Program-made: the position numbers and the translations under genes
Notes under the pieces: model-generated
Databases searched by the model: none
What the model saw: the letters and a program-made list of their open reading frames with translations, nothing else
What the model was told of the DNA's origin: nothing
Assembly (NCBI RefSeq): GCF_902497555.1
Contig: NZ_CABVGP010000002.1
Location: 2,678,501 to 2,742,500 of the forward strand
Length of the DNA: 64,000 nucleotides
Source: Amycolatopsis camponoti
GTDB taxonomy: Bacteria; Actinomycetota; Actinomycetes; Mycobacteriales; Pseudonocardiaceae
Reading direction: 5' to 3'
Part shown: positions 18,020 through 27,344 of the stretch, one piece after another
Position numbering within the stretch: the first letter of the stretch is position 1
Layout: every line of letters begins with the position of its first letter

Positions 18020-20647
18020 ATGAGCGTGGAGGCAGGCTCCCGAGCCTTGCTCGCCGACGGCGACGTGGTGCTCGTGCGCCCGTTGCACCCGGCCGACACC
18101 GCCGAGGTGCTGAGCCTGCACACCCGGCTCACCCAGCAGGACACCTACTTCCGGTTCTTCGGTGCGCCGTCCGGTTTGGACAAACTGGCCGCCGGGATCG
18201 CCGCCGACCCGGGCCCCGGCCACTACGCCGTGGGTTGCTACCGGCGCGGTGAGCTCGTCGGCGTCGCGAACTACGAAGTACTGAAGGATTCCACCGACGC
18301 CGAGGTCGCGCTCGTGGTGGACGCCGCCGTGCGCACCCTGGGCGTCGCGACCCTGCTGATGGAGCACCTCGTCTCCCACGCCCGGAAGACCGGCCTGAAA
18401 CGGTTCCTCGCCGAGGTGCTCGCCGAGAACGCCAAGGTGCTCCACGTCTTCAGGGACCTCGGGCTCAGCTTCGAAGCGAGCATCGGCGGCCCCGAACGCG
18501 ACGTCGTGATGATCCTCGACGAGGACCCCGCATACCTGGACGCCGTGCTGAAGCGCGACTCCGTCGCCGACGCGGCCAGCCTGGCGCACCTGCTCAAGCC
18601 GTCCTCGATCGCCGTGATCGGCGCCGGCCGGCGCCCCGGCTCGGTGGGGCACGCGGTGCTGGCCAACCTGGCCGCCTCCGGCTACCGGGGCCCGGTCGAG
18701 GTGGTGAACCCGCACGCCCGCGTCATCCTCGGAGTGCCGTGTGTCCCGTCGGTCGCGGAGCTGACCCGGACCCCCGAGCTCGCGGTGGTCTGCCTGCCCG
18801 CGCCGGCCGCCGCCGAGGCGGTCGAAGAATGCGGTAAACGGGGTGTCCGTGCGGTCGTCGTCATCTCCTCGGGACTGACCGGCACCGAGCACGGCGACCG
18901 GGTCCGCGCGGCGGTGCGCGAGTACGGCATGCGGCTGGTGGGCCCGAACTGCCTGGGCGTCCTTTCGACCGACCCGGCGTGCCCCTTCGACCTGACTTTC
19001 CTGGGCAGCAGCGTGAAGCCCGGCAACATCGGCGTCGTCACCCAGTCCGGGGGAGTCGGCATCGCCCTCGCCGAATCCCTCGACGGCCTCGGCCTCGGCA
19101 TGTCGACGCTGGTGTCCACCGGGGACAAGTACGACGTCAGCGGCAACGACCTGCTGATGTGGTGGACCGCCGACCTCCGCACCGAGGTCGCGGTGCTTTA
19201 CCTCGAGTCTTTCGGCAACCCCCGCAAGTTCGGTCGCCTGGCCCGTGGGCTCGCCCGGACGCGCCCGGTGCTCGCCGTTCGCTCCGGCAGCGGCGACACC
19301 GCCCAGCGCGCGGCGGCTTCGCACACCGCCGCGGCCGCGACTCCCGCCGTCACCCGGGACGCGCTGTTCGAGCAGGCCGGCGTGATCGCCGTGGACACCG
19401 TCGCCGAGCTGGTCGACGTCATCGCCGGGCTGTCCTGGCAGCTGTTGCCGGGCGGTCCGCGCGTGGCCGTGGTCAGCAACGCCGGCGGCGCCGGCGTACT
19501 GGCCGCCGACGCCTGCGAACGCGAAGGCCTGGTCATGGCGGACCTGTCCGAAGACACGCAGAACCGGCTCACGAAGGTGCTCCCAGCCGAAGCCGCGGTC
19601 CGCAACCCGGTCGACACGACCGCGGCAGTCTCCGCGGAGGTGTTCGCCGAGGCGCTGCGTGCTGTGCTTGCCGACGACGGTGTCGATGCAGTCATCGCCG
19701 CGACCGTGCGTACCGCGGTCGGCGACCCCGGTACATCGCTGGCGGCGGTGCTGCCGCCGGAGTACAAGACCGTCTTCGCGGTCCGTCCCGGTCAGCGGGC
19801 CCGGGTGGCGCCGCTGGTGCCCGGCACCGGTGTGACGGCCTGCTACGACGACCCGGCCGCGGCGGCCGCGGTACTGGCCCGGCTCGTCCGGTACGAGCAG
19901 TGGCTGAACCGCCCCGAGACCGAGGACGCCCTGGCCCCGCTGGAAGATCCCGACGCACTGCGGGCGTTCGCCGCCGGGCGCGAGGGGTGGCTCTCGCCCG
20001 CCGACGCCGTCGAACTGCTGCGCCTGGCCGACATCCCGATGGTGGAGACCCACTACGTCGAGGCCGGCGACTCGATGGACGCGGCGGCCGCCGACCTGGG
20101 CTCGCCGGTCGTGCTGAAGGCCGACGCCGACGGCCTCCTGCACAAGACCGCCGGCGGCGGTGTCCTGCTGAACGTGCACGGCGCCGACCGGATCATGGAG
20201 GCGTTCCGCACGCTGAGGTCCCGCTTCGGGTCGGCCCTGCGCGGGGTGACGGTGCAGCCGATGGCCGAGCCCGGCCGCGAGCTGCTGGTCGGGGTGCGCT
20301 CGGACCCCGTCTTCGGGCCCTTGGTCGTGCTCGGCCTCGGCGGCGTCGACACCGACCTGATCGCCGACCACGCCGCCCGGCTCGCGCCGCTCACCGGCGC
20401 CGATGCGGACCTGCTGCTCAACGGCCTGCGCGCGTCGAAAGCGCTGTGGGCCGGGCAGCTCGACCGGGCCGCGGTGCGGGATCTGCTGCTGAAGGTCAGC
20501 CGGCTCGCCGAGCTGGTGCCCGAGCTGGCCGAGCTGGACCTCAACCCCGTGCGCGTGCGGGCGGACGGCTGCGTGGCGCTCGACGTTCGCGCCCGGTTCG
20601 AGCCGGACGCGTCCGCCGATCCGTTCCTGCGCCGCCTGCGCGACTGA
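18020..20647 (+). CDS. GNAT acetyltransferase fused to ADP-forming acyl-CoA synthetase
   Basis: This 875-residue protein begins with a GNAT domain (residues about 10-165: TYFRFFGAPSG, VANYEVLKDSTDAEVALVVD). It continues with a CoA-binding domain (IAVIGAGRRPGSVGHAVL), a succinyl-CoA-ligase-like domain and a C-terminal ATP-grasp domain (VVLKADADGLLHKTAGGGVLL). The phosphohistidine expected in active NDP-forming enzymes is present (ASHTAAAA, His435). It may therefore make ATP from acetyl-CoA, whereas the related protein acetyltransferase Pat of Salmonella has lost this His. The domain order is reversed relative to E. coli PatZ. It sits between hsp20 and acetate kinase. Confidence 0.87.
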   Translation: MSVEAGSRALLADGDVVLVRPLHPADTAEVLSLHTRLTQQDTYFRFFGAPSGLDKLAAGIAADPGPGHYAVGCYRRGELVGVANYEVLKDSTDAEVALVVDAAVRTLGVATLLMEHLVSHARKTGLKRFLAEVLAENAKVLHVFRDLGLSFEASIGGPERDVVMILDEDPAYLDAVLKRDSVADAASLAHLLKPSSIAVIGAGRRPGSVGHAVLANLAASGYRGPVEVVNPHARVILGVPCVPSVAELTRTPELAVVCLPAPAAAEAVEECGKRGVRAVVVISSGLTGTEHGDRVRAAVREYGMRLVGPNCLGVLSTDPACPFDLTFLGSSVKPGNIGVVTQSGGVGIALAESLDGLGLGMSTLVSTGDKYDVSGNDLLMWWTADLRTEVAVLYLESFGNPRKFGRLARGLARTRPVLAVRSGSGDTAQRAAASHTAAAATPAVTRDALFEQAGVIAVDTVAELVDVIAGLSWQLLPGGPRVAVVSNAGGAGVLAADACEREGLVMADLSEDTQNRLTKVLPAEAAVRNPVDTTAAVSAEVFAEALRAVLADDGVDAVIAATVRTAVGDPGTSLAAVLPPEYKTVFAVRPGQRARVAPLVPGTGVTACYDDPAAAAAVLARLVRYEQWLNRPETEDALAPLEDPDALRAFAAGREGWLSPADAVELLRLADIPMVETHYVEAGDSMDAAAADLGSPVVLKADADGLLHKTAGGGVLLNVHGADRIMEAFRTLRSRFGSALRGVTVQPMAEPGRELLVGVRSDPVFGPLVVLGLGGVDTDLIADHAARLAPLTGADADLLLNGLRASKALWAGQLDRAAVRDLLLKVSRLAELVPELAELDLNPVRVRADGCVALDVRARFEPDASADPFLRRLRD

Positions 20648-20661
20648 AACCGGAGGAAACC

Positions 20662-21747
20662 GTGCGTGTCCTGACCCTGAACCCGGGCTCCTCGAGCATG
20701 AAGGTCTCGCTCGTCGCCGACGGCACCGCCGTCGGCTGGACGGCGTGGGACCTGGCCGACCCCGGTGCGGTCGCCCAGGCGATCCGCCGCTGGTCCGAGG
20801 TGGACGCCGTCGCCGTCCGGTTCGTGCACGGCGGCTTGCAGAAGGCACCCGCGAGAGTGGACGACGCATTGCTGGCGAACCTCGAACGGCTCACCTCGCT
20901 CGCGCCGAACCACCAGCCGCTGTCGCTGACCGTCACTCGTGAAGTCCGGCGGCTGCTGCCGGATGTTCCGGTGGTGGCCTGCTTCGACACCGCGTTCCAC
21001 GCCCGGATGCCCGAAGCCGCGGCACGCTATCCGCTGCCGCGGTCGTGGACGGCGCAGAACCGCCTGCGCCGCTACGGGTTCCACGGCCTCTCGTGCCAAT
21101 ACGCCCTGCGCCGCACCGGCGAGCTGCTCGGCCGCGCGCCGCACGACCTGCAGATCGTCTGCGCCCACGTCGGAGCCGGGGTGTCGGTGACGGCGATCCG
21201 CGACGGCCACGGCGTCGACACGAGCATGGGCTTCACCCCGCTCGAAGGCGCGATGATGGCCACCCGGTCCGGCTCGATCGACCCCGGTCTGCTGCTGCAC
21301 GTGATGCAGACGGTGCCGATGAGCCCGGCGGAGATGGCCGACGCGTTGTTCCACCGCTCCGGGCTGGCCGGGATGAGCGGCACCAACGGCGACCTGCGCC
21401 GGGTGCTGGCCGCGGCGAAGCGCGGGGAGCGGGACGCGGAGGTCGCGCTCGACGTCTACCGGCACCGGCTCCGCCGTGAGATCGGCGCGGCCGCGATGAG
21501 CCTCTCCCGGTTGGACGCCGTCGTGTTCACCGGCGGCGTCGCCGAGCACCAGCCGGCGGTGATCACGTCGGTCCTCAGTGGACTCGACGTGCTCGGCCTG
21601 CGCGCCGGAGACGTCCCGCGCACCGAACTCGACCGCGTGATCACCGCGCCGGACTCACCGGTGCCCGCCCTGATCGTCCTGCCCAGGGAAGACCTGGAGC
21701 TGGCCCGCGGCGCCGAAGAGGCGCTCGCCCGAGTGAGCGTGAGGTGA
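20662..21747 (+). CDS. ackA: Acetate kinase
   Basis: This 361-residue enzyme is an ASKHA-fold acetate kinase that makes ATP and acetate from acetyl phosphate. Diagnostic stretches are LTLNPGSSSMKVSL, FDTAFHARMPEAA, RYGFHGLSCQYALRR, DTSMGFTPLEGAMMATRSGS and VFTGGVAEHQPAV. The usual HLGNG loop reads HVGAG, and the protein is about 40 residues shorter than typical enzymes, so it is a divergent subfamily. The GTG at 20662 follows GGAGGAAACC. It lies 15 bp after the GNAT-synthetase gene in the same operon and probably uses acetyl phosphate from the phosphoketolases. Confidence 0.9.
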   Translation: MRVLTLNPGSSSMKVSLVADGTAVGWTAWDLADPGAVAQAIRRWSEVDAVAVRFVHGGLQKAPARVDDALLANLERLTSLAPNHQPLSLTVTREVRRLLPDVPVVACFDTAFHARMPEAAARYPLPRSWTAQNRLRRYGFHGLSCQYALRRTGELLGRAPHDLQIVCAHVGAGVSVTAIRDGHGVDTSMGFTPLEGAMMATRSGSIDPGLLLHVMQTVPMSPAEMADALFHRSGLAGMSGTNGDLRRVLAAAKRGERDAEVALDVYRHRLRREIGAAAMSLSRLDAVVFTGGVAEHQPAVITSVLSGLDVLGLRAGDVPRTELDRVITAPDSPVPALIVLPREDLELARGAEEALARVSVR

Positions 21748-21751
21748 AGTC

Positions 21752-22135
21752 ATGCACGTCCTGCTGACCGAATCATCCTTCGGGGACGCCGACTTCCTGG
21801 TGCAGCCCCTGCGTGACGCCGGCTGCCTGGTCAGCCGGTGCCACAACCGTGCCGGGCTGTGCCGCGCGCTCGCGGTGGGCGGCCGCTGCCCGCTCGACGA
21901 GCCCTTCGCCCAGCCCGACCTGCTCGTCGACGTCCGCGGCCAGGGCACGGAGCTGACCGCCCGCGAATACGGTGTCGTGTGCGCTATCCGCGACCACGTG
22001 CCGGTCGCGCTGGTCTCTCCGGACCCGGACGTGGGGGCGGAAGTCCCGGACGGGCTCGAAACCCGCGTCACCGTGATCGACGTCGACGGGCTGCCGGCCA
22101 CCTGCCGGGCCGCCTCGAGACACCTCGGCGGATGA
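21752..22135 (+). CDS. Small protein of unknown function, receiver-like fold possible
   Basis: I do not recognise this 127-residue protein. It starts VLLTESSFGDADFLVQPLRD, reminiscent of the first strand and helix of a response-regulator receiver. A later strand DLLVDVRGQGTELTA would place an Asp where the phospho-acceptor sits, but the Lys/Thr switch residues are not evident. It begins 4 bp after acetate kinase and overlaps the next gene as ATGA, so it is a genuine operon member. A role tied to the neighbouring acetate and nitroreductase-like genes is only contextual. Confidence 0.7.
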   Translation: MHVLLTESSFGDADFLVQPLRDAGCLVSRCHNRAGLCRALAVGGRCPLDEPFAQPDLLVDVRGQGTELTAREYGVVCAIRDHVPVALVSPDPDVGAEVPDGLETRVTVIDVDGLPATCRAASRHLGG

Positions 22136-22845
22136 CCACGCCGGGGTTCCGCTGGGACCGCTCGTCCCGGGCCGTGCTCGCCGACGCGCTGGTGCGGCTC
22201 GGCCCGAACCGGTGCGTCGCGGAAGTCCGGCCGGACGAGATCGTCCTGACCGAGTCACCCGCCCGGCACGACCGGGCGGGCAACGCCGCCCTCCTCGAAT
22301 GCGGAGCCGCGCTGTCGACCATCTGGACCGTCGTCCGGGTGCTGGGCCGCGAACCCGAGCTCGCCTTCCCGGACGATCCGGACCGCCCCGACGTCGCGGC
22401 CGTCGTCCGGGTCGGTGCTCACCGTGATGCTTCCAGCAGCGAATGGGCGCGGTACGCGGCGCTGCGCAAAGTCGGCACCGACGGGCAGCTGCGGCCGGTC
22501 AGCCTGGCCGTCCTGGGCGCGCTGGCCGCGGACGACTTCTGGCCGGACACGGCCGTCCGGATCGTCCGTCCGGAGTGGGCACCGGTCCTTTCGCACTTCG
22601 GCACCGATGTCGCCGGGCATTCGTCGGTGCTGATCACCACCTCCGGTGACAGCCGTGGCCACCACGTCCTGGCCGGTGCCGCACTGCACTCGACCCGGCT
22701 CGCCGCGGCAGTCCGCGGGTTCTCCTCGCAGGCCCTGCCGGTCCGGCCGCCCCGGGAGCGCGAGCTCGAGGAATCGCTGCTGCCCGGTGTCCCGCAAGCC
22801 GTCCTCCTGGTCGGCCTCGCCACCCCGAAGCGAAGGAACTCCTGA
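22132..22845 (+). CDS. Short, divergent Acg-like nitroreductase-family protein
   Basis: This 237-residue protein is about 90 residues shorter than the Acg-type proteins elsewhere in the window. The segment [20 protein letters not shown] corresponds to LLLSCGAALFNLRTA of the full-length paralogues, and the C-terminal half keeps the general layout. The FMN signature APSxHNTQPW at the N-terminus and the RRHTNR motif are absent. It may be a non-catalytic flavin-fold protein or one evolving to another function. It overlaps the preceding gene and lies 2 bp before the P-type ATPase. Confidence 0.65.
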   Translation: MTTPGFRWDRSSRAVLADALVRLGPNRCVAEVRPDEIVLTESPARHDRAGNAALLECGAALSTIWTVVRVLGREPELAFPDDPDRPDVAAVVRVGAHRDASSSEWARYAALRKVGTDGQLRPVSLAVLGALAADDFWPDTAVRIVRPEWAPVLSHFGTDVAGHSSVLITTSGDSRGHHVLAGAALHSTRLAAAVRGFSSQALPVRPPRERELEESLLPGVPQAVLLVGLATPKRRNS

Positions 22846-22847
22846 CG

Positions 22848-25526
22848 ATGACCATGCACCTGAGGGCGAAACCCGTCGCTGACGCCGCTCCCGAGGTCGA
22901 CGCGCGCGAGCCCGTCGCCCGCCTGCTGCGGGATCTGCGCACCGATGTCACCGGCCTGACCGCCCGCGAAGCCGCACGCCGTCTCCAAGTGAACGGTCCG
23001 AACGCGCTGCCGTCCCACGGCGGGGCGAAGTGGCCGCTGGCTCTCCTGCGGCAGCTGATCCACCCACTCGCCCTGCTGCTGTGGGTCGCGGCGGGACTCG
23101 CCTGGTTCGCCGGGACGACGAACCTCGCGATCGCGATCGTCGGGGTCATCGTGCTCAACGGCCTGCTGGCATTCGTCCAGGAGCAGCAGGCGGAGAAGGC
23201 CGTGGAAGCGCTCGGCCGGTACCTGCCCGACCGCGCGGCGGTGCTGCGCGACGGCAGCGTCTGGCACGTGCCCGCGACCGAGATCGTGCCCGGGGACGTG
23301 CTGGTGCTCGCCGAGGGCGACCGCGTCCCGGCGGATGCCCGGCTGGTCGAGGGCACCCTCGACGTCGACGCGTCGATGCTGACCGGGGAGTCGGCGCCAG
23401 TGACGCGGATGGCCGACGTCCACGACGACGCGACCCGGCCGCTGGAGTCGCCGGTGCTCGTGTTCAGCGGCACGGTGTGCGTCGCCGGCGCCGCACACGC
23501 GGTCGTGCACGCCACCGGACGGCACACCGAGATCGGCCGGATCGCCTCGCTCTCGGCCCGGGTGGGGCGCGCGGAAAGCCCCCTCGAACGGCAGGTGCGC
23601 CGGGTCGCGTGGCTGATCGCCGGCGTCGCCATCGTGGTCGGCATCGGGTTCCTGCCGCTGGGCTGGCTGGCCGGGCTGTCGTGGTCGGCCGCGTTCGTGT
23701 TCGCGATCGGCCTGCTCGTCGCCAACGTCCCCGAAGGACTCCTGCCGACGATCACCCTCGCCCTGGCCGCCGGGGTCCGGTCGATGGCCAAGGAGGGCGC
23801 GCTGGTCAAACGGCTTTCCGCGGTGGAGACCCTGGGTTCCACGACGGTCATCTGCACCGACAAGACCGGAACCCTGACCCGCAACGCGATGCACGTCGAA
23901 GAGGTCCGGGACGGGCTGGGCGAGCCGCTGGGCGAACCTGAGGAGCTGGCTTCGTCGCTCGCTCGCTGCAGCACCGCCGACCTCACCTCGGAAAACGGCG
24001 ATCCGACGGAGCTGGCCCTCCTGGGCTACGCGGCCGACCACGGGACCGCACTCGACCCGGCGGCCCGGGAAACCGCGCGGAAGATCCTGTACTCGTTCGA
24101 CCCCCGGCTCAAACGGATGTCGACGGTGGACTTCGTGGCTGGTTCGCTGTTCGTGGCCACCAAAGGCGCGCCCGAACAGGTGGTGCCGCGGTGTGCTTCG
24201 GCCTTCGATGCCTCCGGCGCGGAGGTGCCCCTGACGGACGCACTGCGGGACCGGATCATCGAGCGCGTCGACGAGATGGCGGGCCGGGCGCTGCGCGTGC
24301 TGGCCGTGGCCCGGCGCGAGGTGCCGTCGGTCCCGGGGAGCCGCGACGAAGCGGAATCGGGCCTGTGCCTGCTCGGTCTCGTCGGCCTGGTCGACCCACC
24401 GCGTCCGGAGGTGGCCGCCGCGGTCGCGGACTGCCATTCGGCGGGCATCACCGTCCACGTCGTGACCGGGGACAACGGCTTGACGGCGGCGGAGATCGCC
24501 CGCCGCGTCGGGATCGGCGCAGACCGCGTCATCAGCGGCGACGAGCTCGCCCGGATGCCGGAACCGGCCCTCGACGAGGCGCTCACCGCGGGCGGCGAGA
24601 TCGTGTTCTCCCGCGCGGCACCGGAGGACAAGCTGCGCATCGCCGACGCGCTGCGCGACTGCGGCGAGGTCGTGGCGATGACCGGCGACGGCGTCAACGA
24701 CGCACCGGCCCTGCGTCGCGCGGACATCGGCGTGGCGATGGGCATCGGCGGCACGGACGTGGCGAAGGAAGCGGCGACGGTGGTGCTGACCGACGACAAC
24801 TTCGCGACCATCGTCGCCGGCGTGCGGGAGGGGCGGCGGGTCTTCGACAACGTCCGGAAGTTCGTGCTCTACATCTTCGCCCACGCGGTGCCGGAGGTCC
24901 TGCCGTTCCTGCTGTTCGCGGTGTCGGGCGGGATGATCCCGCTGCCGCTGACGGTCCTGCAGATCCTCGCCATCGACCTGGGCACGGAGACCCTGCCGGC
25001 ACTGGCGCTGGGCCGTGAGCCCGCCGAGCCGGGCCTGATGTCCCGACGTCCGCGGCGTCGTTCCGAAGGCGTGGTCACCGGCCGGATGTTGTTGCGGGCC
25101 TGGGGCATCATGGGCCTGCTGTCGGGAGTCCTGGTGCTGGGAGCGTTCTTCGCGGTGCTGTACGCGGCGGGCTGGCACCCGGGCGCGGACGTCTCGGCCG
25201 GAGCCCCGCTGCACCACGCGTACCTCCAGGCGACGACGGCGAGCTTCGCGGCGATCGTGTTCTGCCAGATCGGTACGGCGTTCGCGTCCCGCACGGAGCG
25301 GGTTTCGCTGCGGGCCGTCGGCTTGACGACGAACCGGCTGCTGCTGGGCGGGATCGTCTTCGAGCTGGTGTTCGCGGCGGCGTTGATCTACCTGCCGCCA
25401 CTGCAGTCGCTGTTCGGGACGGCGGCGTTGCCGGCGTGGGTGATCGCGCTGATGCTGCCGATGCCGGTCCTGGTGTGGGGCGCGGACGAGCTGTTCCGCT
25501 GGGCCACCCGCCGCGGCGGAGCATGA
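22848..25526 (+). CDS. P2-type cation-transporting ATPase, CtpF-like
   Basis: This 892-residue ion pump has the canonical P-type elements: actuator TGES at residues 179-182, the phosphorylated Asp338 in [14 protein letters not shown], the hinge [20 protein letters not shown] at 613 onward, and ten predicted membrane segments. The PEGL motif in helix 4 ([19 protein letters not shown]) and the N-terminal cation-ATPase domain place it among Ca2+/Na+,K+-type P2 pumps. M. tuberculosis CtpF (Rv1997), a DosR-regulon calcium pump, is the likely analogue. The substrate is not provable from sequence. A near copy lies at 53694-56387. Confidence 0.93.
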   Translation: MTMHLRAKPVADAAPEVDAREPVARLLRDLRTDVTGLTAREAARRLQVNGPNALPSHGGAKWPLALLRQLIHPLALLLWVAAGLAWFAGTTNLAIAIVGVIVLNGLLAFVQEQQAEKAVEALGRYLPDRAAVLRDGSVWHVPATEIVPGDVLVLAEGDRVPADARLVEGTLDVDASMLTGESAPVTRMADVHDDATRPLESPVLVFSGTVCVAGAAHAVVHATGRHTEIGRIASLSARVGRAESPLERQVRRVAWLIAGVAIVVGIGFLPLGWLAGLSWSAAFVFAIGLLVANVPEGLLPTITLALAAGVRSMAKEGALVKRLSAVETLGSTTVICTDKTGTLTRNAMHVEEVRDGLGEPLGEPEELASSLARCSTADLTSENGDPTELALLGYAADHGTALDPAARETARKILYSFDPRLKRMSTVDFVAGSLFVATKGAPEQVVPRCASAFDASGAEVPLTDALRDRIIERVDEMAGRALRVLAVARREVPSVPGSRDEAESGLCLLGLVGLVDPPRPEVAAAVADCHSAGITVHVVTGDNGLTAAEIARRVGIGADRVISGDELARMPEPALDEALTAGGEIVFSRAAPEDKLRIADALRDCGEVVAMTGDGVNDAPALRRADIGVAMGIGGTDVAKEAATVVLTDDNFATIVAGVREGRRVFDNVRKFVLYIFAHAVPEVLPFLLFAVSGGMIPLPLTVLQILAIDLGTETLPALALGREPAEPGLMSRRPRRRSEGVVTGRMLLRAWGIMGLLSGVLVLGAFFAVLYAAGWHPGADVSAGAPLHHAYLQATTASFAAIVFCQIGTAFASRTERVSLRAVGLTTNRLLLGGIVFELVFAAALIYLPPLQSLFGTAALPAWVIALMLPMPVLVWGADELFRWATRRGGA

Positions 25527-25611
25527 GTCTTCGGGACGTCCGGTTGTTACGAACTGCCGGCTTCGAGCGATTCAAGGTGACGACTGTTTCGTCCGAGGCC
25601 GGTGGTGTCCC

Positions 25612-26445
25612 ATGTGGTTGGTCCTAACCGACGACTCCGAACAACTGAATCCAAGCAGACCGGGCCTGGGGCACCTGGTCGGTTTGGGCGCGGTGCTCTT
25701 TCCTGACGAGACCGTGGCACTTTACGGCGACCGGATAAAGTCGGTCAGGGTGGAACTCGGGGTTCCCGATACGGCCGAAATCAAGTGGAGCCCCAAAGGT
25801 GGCAGCTGGTTCAAGACCGCAGAAGGCAGGTCGGTGCGCGCCTAGCTGCAGCGCAGGATGATCGAAGCGGCGGTCGAGGCCGGGGCGAAGTCGATCTCGG
25901 TAGTGTGGGCACGGGGCCGCGTCGAATGGGAGGTGGCCCGGGTACGTGCCACAGTTCTGGGATTCCTCTACGACAAGGTGTCCAACTTCCTGAAAAACCA
26001 GGATCCGCTGGGGCGAGGAGTCCTCATCGCGGACGAGCCGGGCGGTAACTCGGCTGAACAACACGCTTGGCTCGCGGAGACACTTCCGCTCACGACTCAG
26101 GGAACCAAATTCAACGCGCCGACGCAGATCGTGCTGCCGATTCTGATGGCGCCGTCCCACCACGTCCCTCAACTTCAGCTCGCTGACCTTGTCGCGGGCG
26201 TGACGGTCGGTGCGATCGCGGGCAGTCCGTACGCGACCGGACTGATGCCCGATCTGCTACGTATCGCGTCGCGGGACAAGTACGGGCGGGTCGGCGGGAC
26301 GGGTCTCACGCTCTGGCCGCCCGACCTCGCGAACCTCTATTGGCGTGTCTGCGGCGATACGACTCGATGGCACCAGGGCGGAGAGTACGATCTGCCGCAC
26401 CACGGCTGGGACTACTACGAAGACGCCGGGATCCCTGCGGCTTGA
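25612..26445 (+). pseudogene. DUF3800 protein gene interrupted by an in-frame amber stop
   Basis: Two segments in one frame are separated by a TAG at 25843-25845. The first (77 codons) starts MWLVLTDDSEQLNPSRPG, the acidic N-terminus expected for DUF3800. The second (from 25846, 199 codons) includes VVWARGRVEWEVARVRATVL, VLIADEPGG and QLQLADLVAGVTVGAIAG, the conserved C-terminal block. Without the TAG the protein would be about 277 residues, the usual length. Codon use is visibly less GC-biased than in its neighbours, suggesting recent transfer. DUF3800 proteins have an RNase-H-like fold and occur in mobile and defence contexts. Confidence 0.75.
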
Positions 26446-26473
26446 GGAACCCGGCGACTGAATGTCGTGGTGT

Positions 26474-26938
26474 TCAGGCCGGGGTGAGGTGGCGGGCCGC
26501 CTCGGGGGTGATGACCACCACCGGGCAGCGGGAGAACCGGACGCACTCGCGCCCGACGCTGCCCAGCACCAGGTCCGTCACCGCGCCGCCGCGGTGGGTG
26601 CCCAGCACCAGCAGGTCCGCGTCGGCCGACGCCGTCACCAGCTCGGTCGCCGGGTCGCCGTGGACCGTGCGGGCCTCGATCGCGGCCTCGGTTTCGATGC
26701 CCATGCCGGCGATGTGGTCGTCCAGCGAGTAGCCCGCTTCCGGCACGCGGCCGTGTGGCTGGATCGCGAAGGACGTTCCGGGCAGTAGCGTGTCGCGGGG
26801 CCGGACGAGGATCGCGCGGACGACGTCCCCGGCGTGCGCGCCGACGTCGAGCGCCCACCTCAAGGCCGCGTCGCCGCGGGGGGTGCCGTCCGTCCCGACG
26901 ACGATGACGCGGCCCGTACGCGGTTTCGGCGAAGTCAT
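26474..26938 (-). CDS. Single-domain universal stress protein
   Basis: This 154-residue protein has one Usp domain: VIVVGTDGTPRGDAALRWAL at the start and the nucleotide-binding tail GTHRGGAVTDLVLGSVGREC, then CPVVVITPE. The Gly-x2-Gly-x9-Gly-Ser spacing is retained, so it likely binds ATP. The ATG at 26938 was chosen over the long upstream open frame because that frame is the antisense of the ABC operon. A weak DevR-like box lies 86 bp upstream in the spacer shared with the divergent genes. Confidence 0.9.
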   Translation of the reverse strand: MTSPKPRTGRVIVVGTDGTPRGDAALRWALDVGAHAGDVVRAILVRPRDTLLPGTSFAIQPHGRVPEAGYSLDDHIAGMGIETEAAIEARTVHGDPATELVTASADADLLVLGTHRGGAVTDLVLGSVGRECVRFSRCPVVVITPEAARHLTPA

Positions 26939-27023
26939 GGCAGGTCTCACTTTCTCTTCGGTGTCACCGCGATCGTGCGCCTCCCGGACGAACGCCGGTA
27001 GAGGCCGAAATCCGCCGGAGCCG

Positions 27024-27037
27024 GGGACTTTGTGCTC
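27024..27037. promoter_or_regulatory. Weak DevR/DosR-like box
   Basis: GGGAC-TTTG-TGCTC has one perfect half-site and one poor one. It sits 86 bp upstream of the usp gene (26938) and 74 bp upstream of the gene at 27111, the spacing seen for stronger boxes. Confidence 0.4.
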
Positions 27038-27110
27038 CGGTGGCCGGGCACCGCGAAGACCCACCATGAAATGAGCGGAGCGCCCGGCTCCGCGCCCGGG
27101 AGTGACCGCG

Positions 27111-27344
27111 ATGACCACCGCAGCACCGGCAGCCTTGACCCACGAGCAGCTCGCCGTGCTCGCCCGGGACCGAGGCATCACCTCGTCGCTGCGCGGCCAG
27201 GCGCCCTCGAGCAAGCCCGGCTTCGCCGAGCACCTGGTCCGCTTCGGCAGCACGTCGATCTCGGTCAACCCCGACGTCCTCGGTCCGGCGCGTGCGGCCA
27301 TCACCTCGGCCGAGCGCAGAATCTTCTTGGAGAGCACACGATGA
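27111..27344 (+). CDS. Stand-alone C-terminal fragment of PEP synthase (PEP-utiliser family)
   Basis: This 77-residue product matches only the end of phosphoenolpyruvate synthase: [20 protein letters not shown] and [20 protein letters not shown] correspond to the family's ICGQAPSDYPEFAEFLV and SISLNPD. The catalytic Cys normally in CGQAP is Arg here (RGQAP), and the swivelling His and ATP domains are missing. It is therefore not an active enzyme. It begins with a start codon, has no upstream homologous sequence, and overlaps the ABC ATPase start as ATGA. It could be a relic that still drives translation of the exporter. Confidence 0.65.
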   Translation: MTTAAPAALTHEQLAVLARDRGITSSLRGQAPSSKPGFAEHLVRFGSTSISVNPDVLGPARAAITSAERRIFLESTR

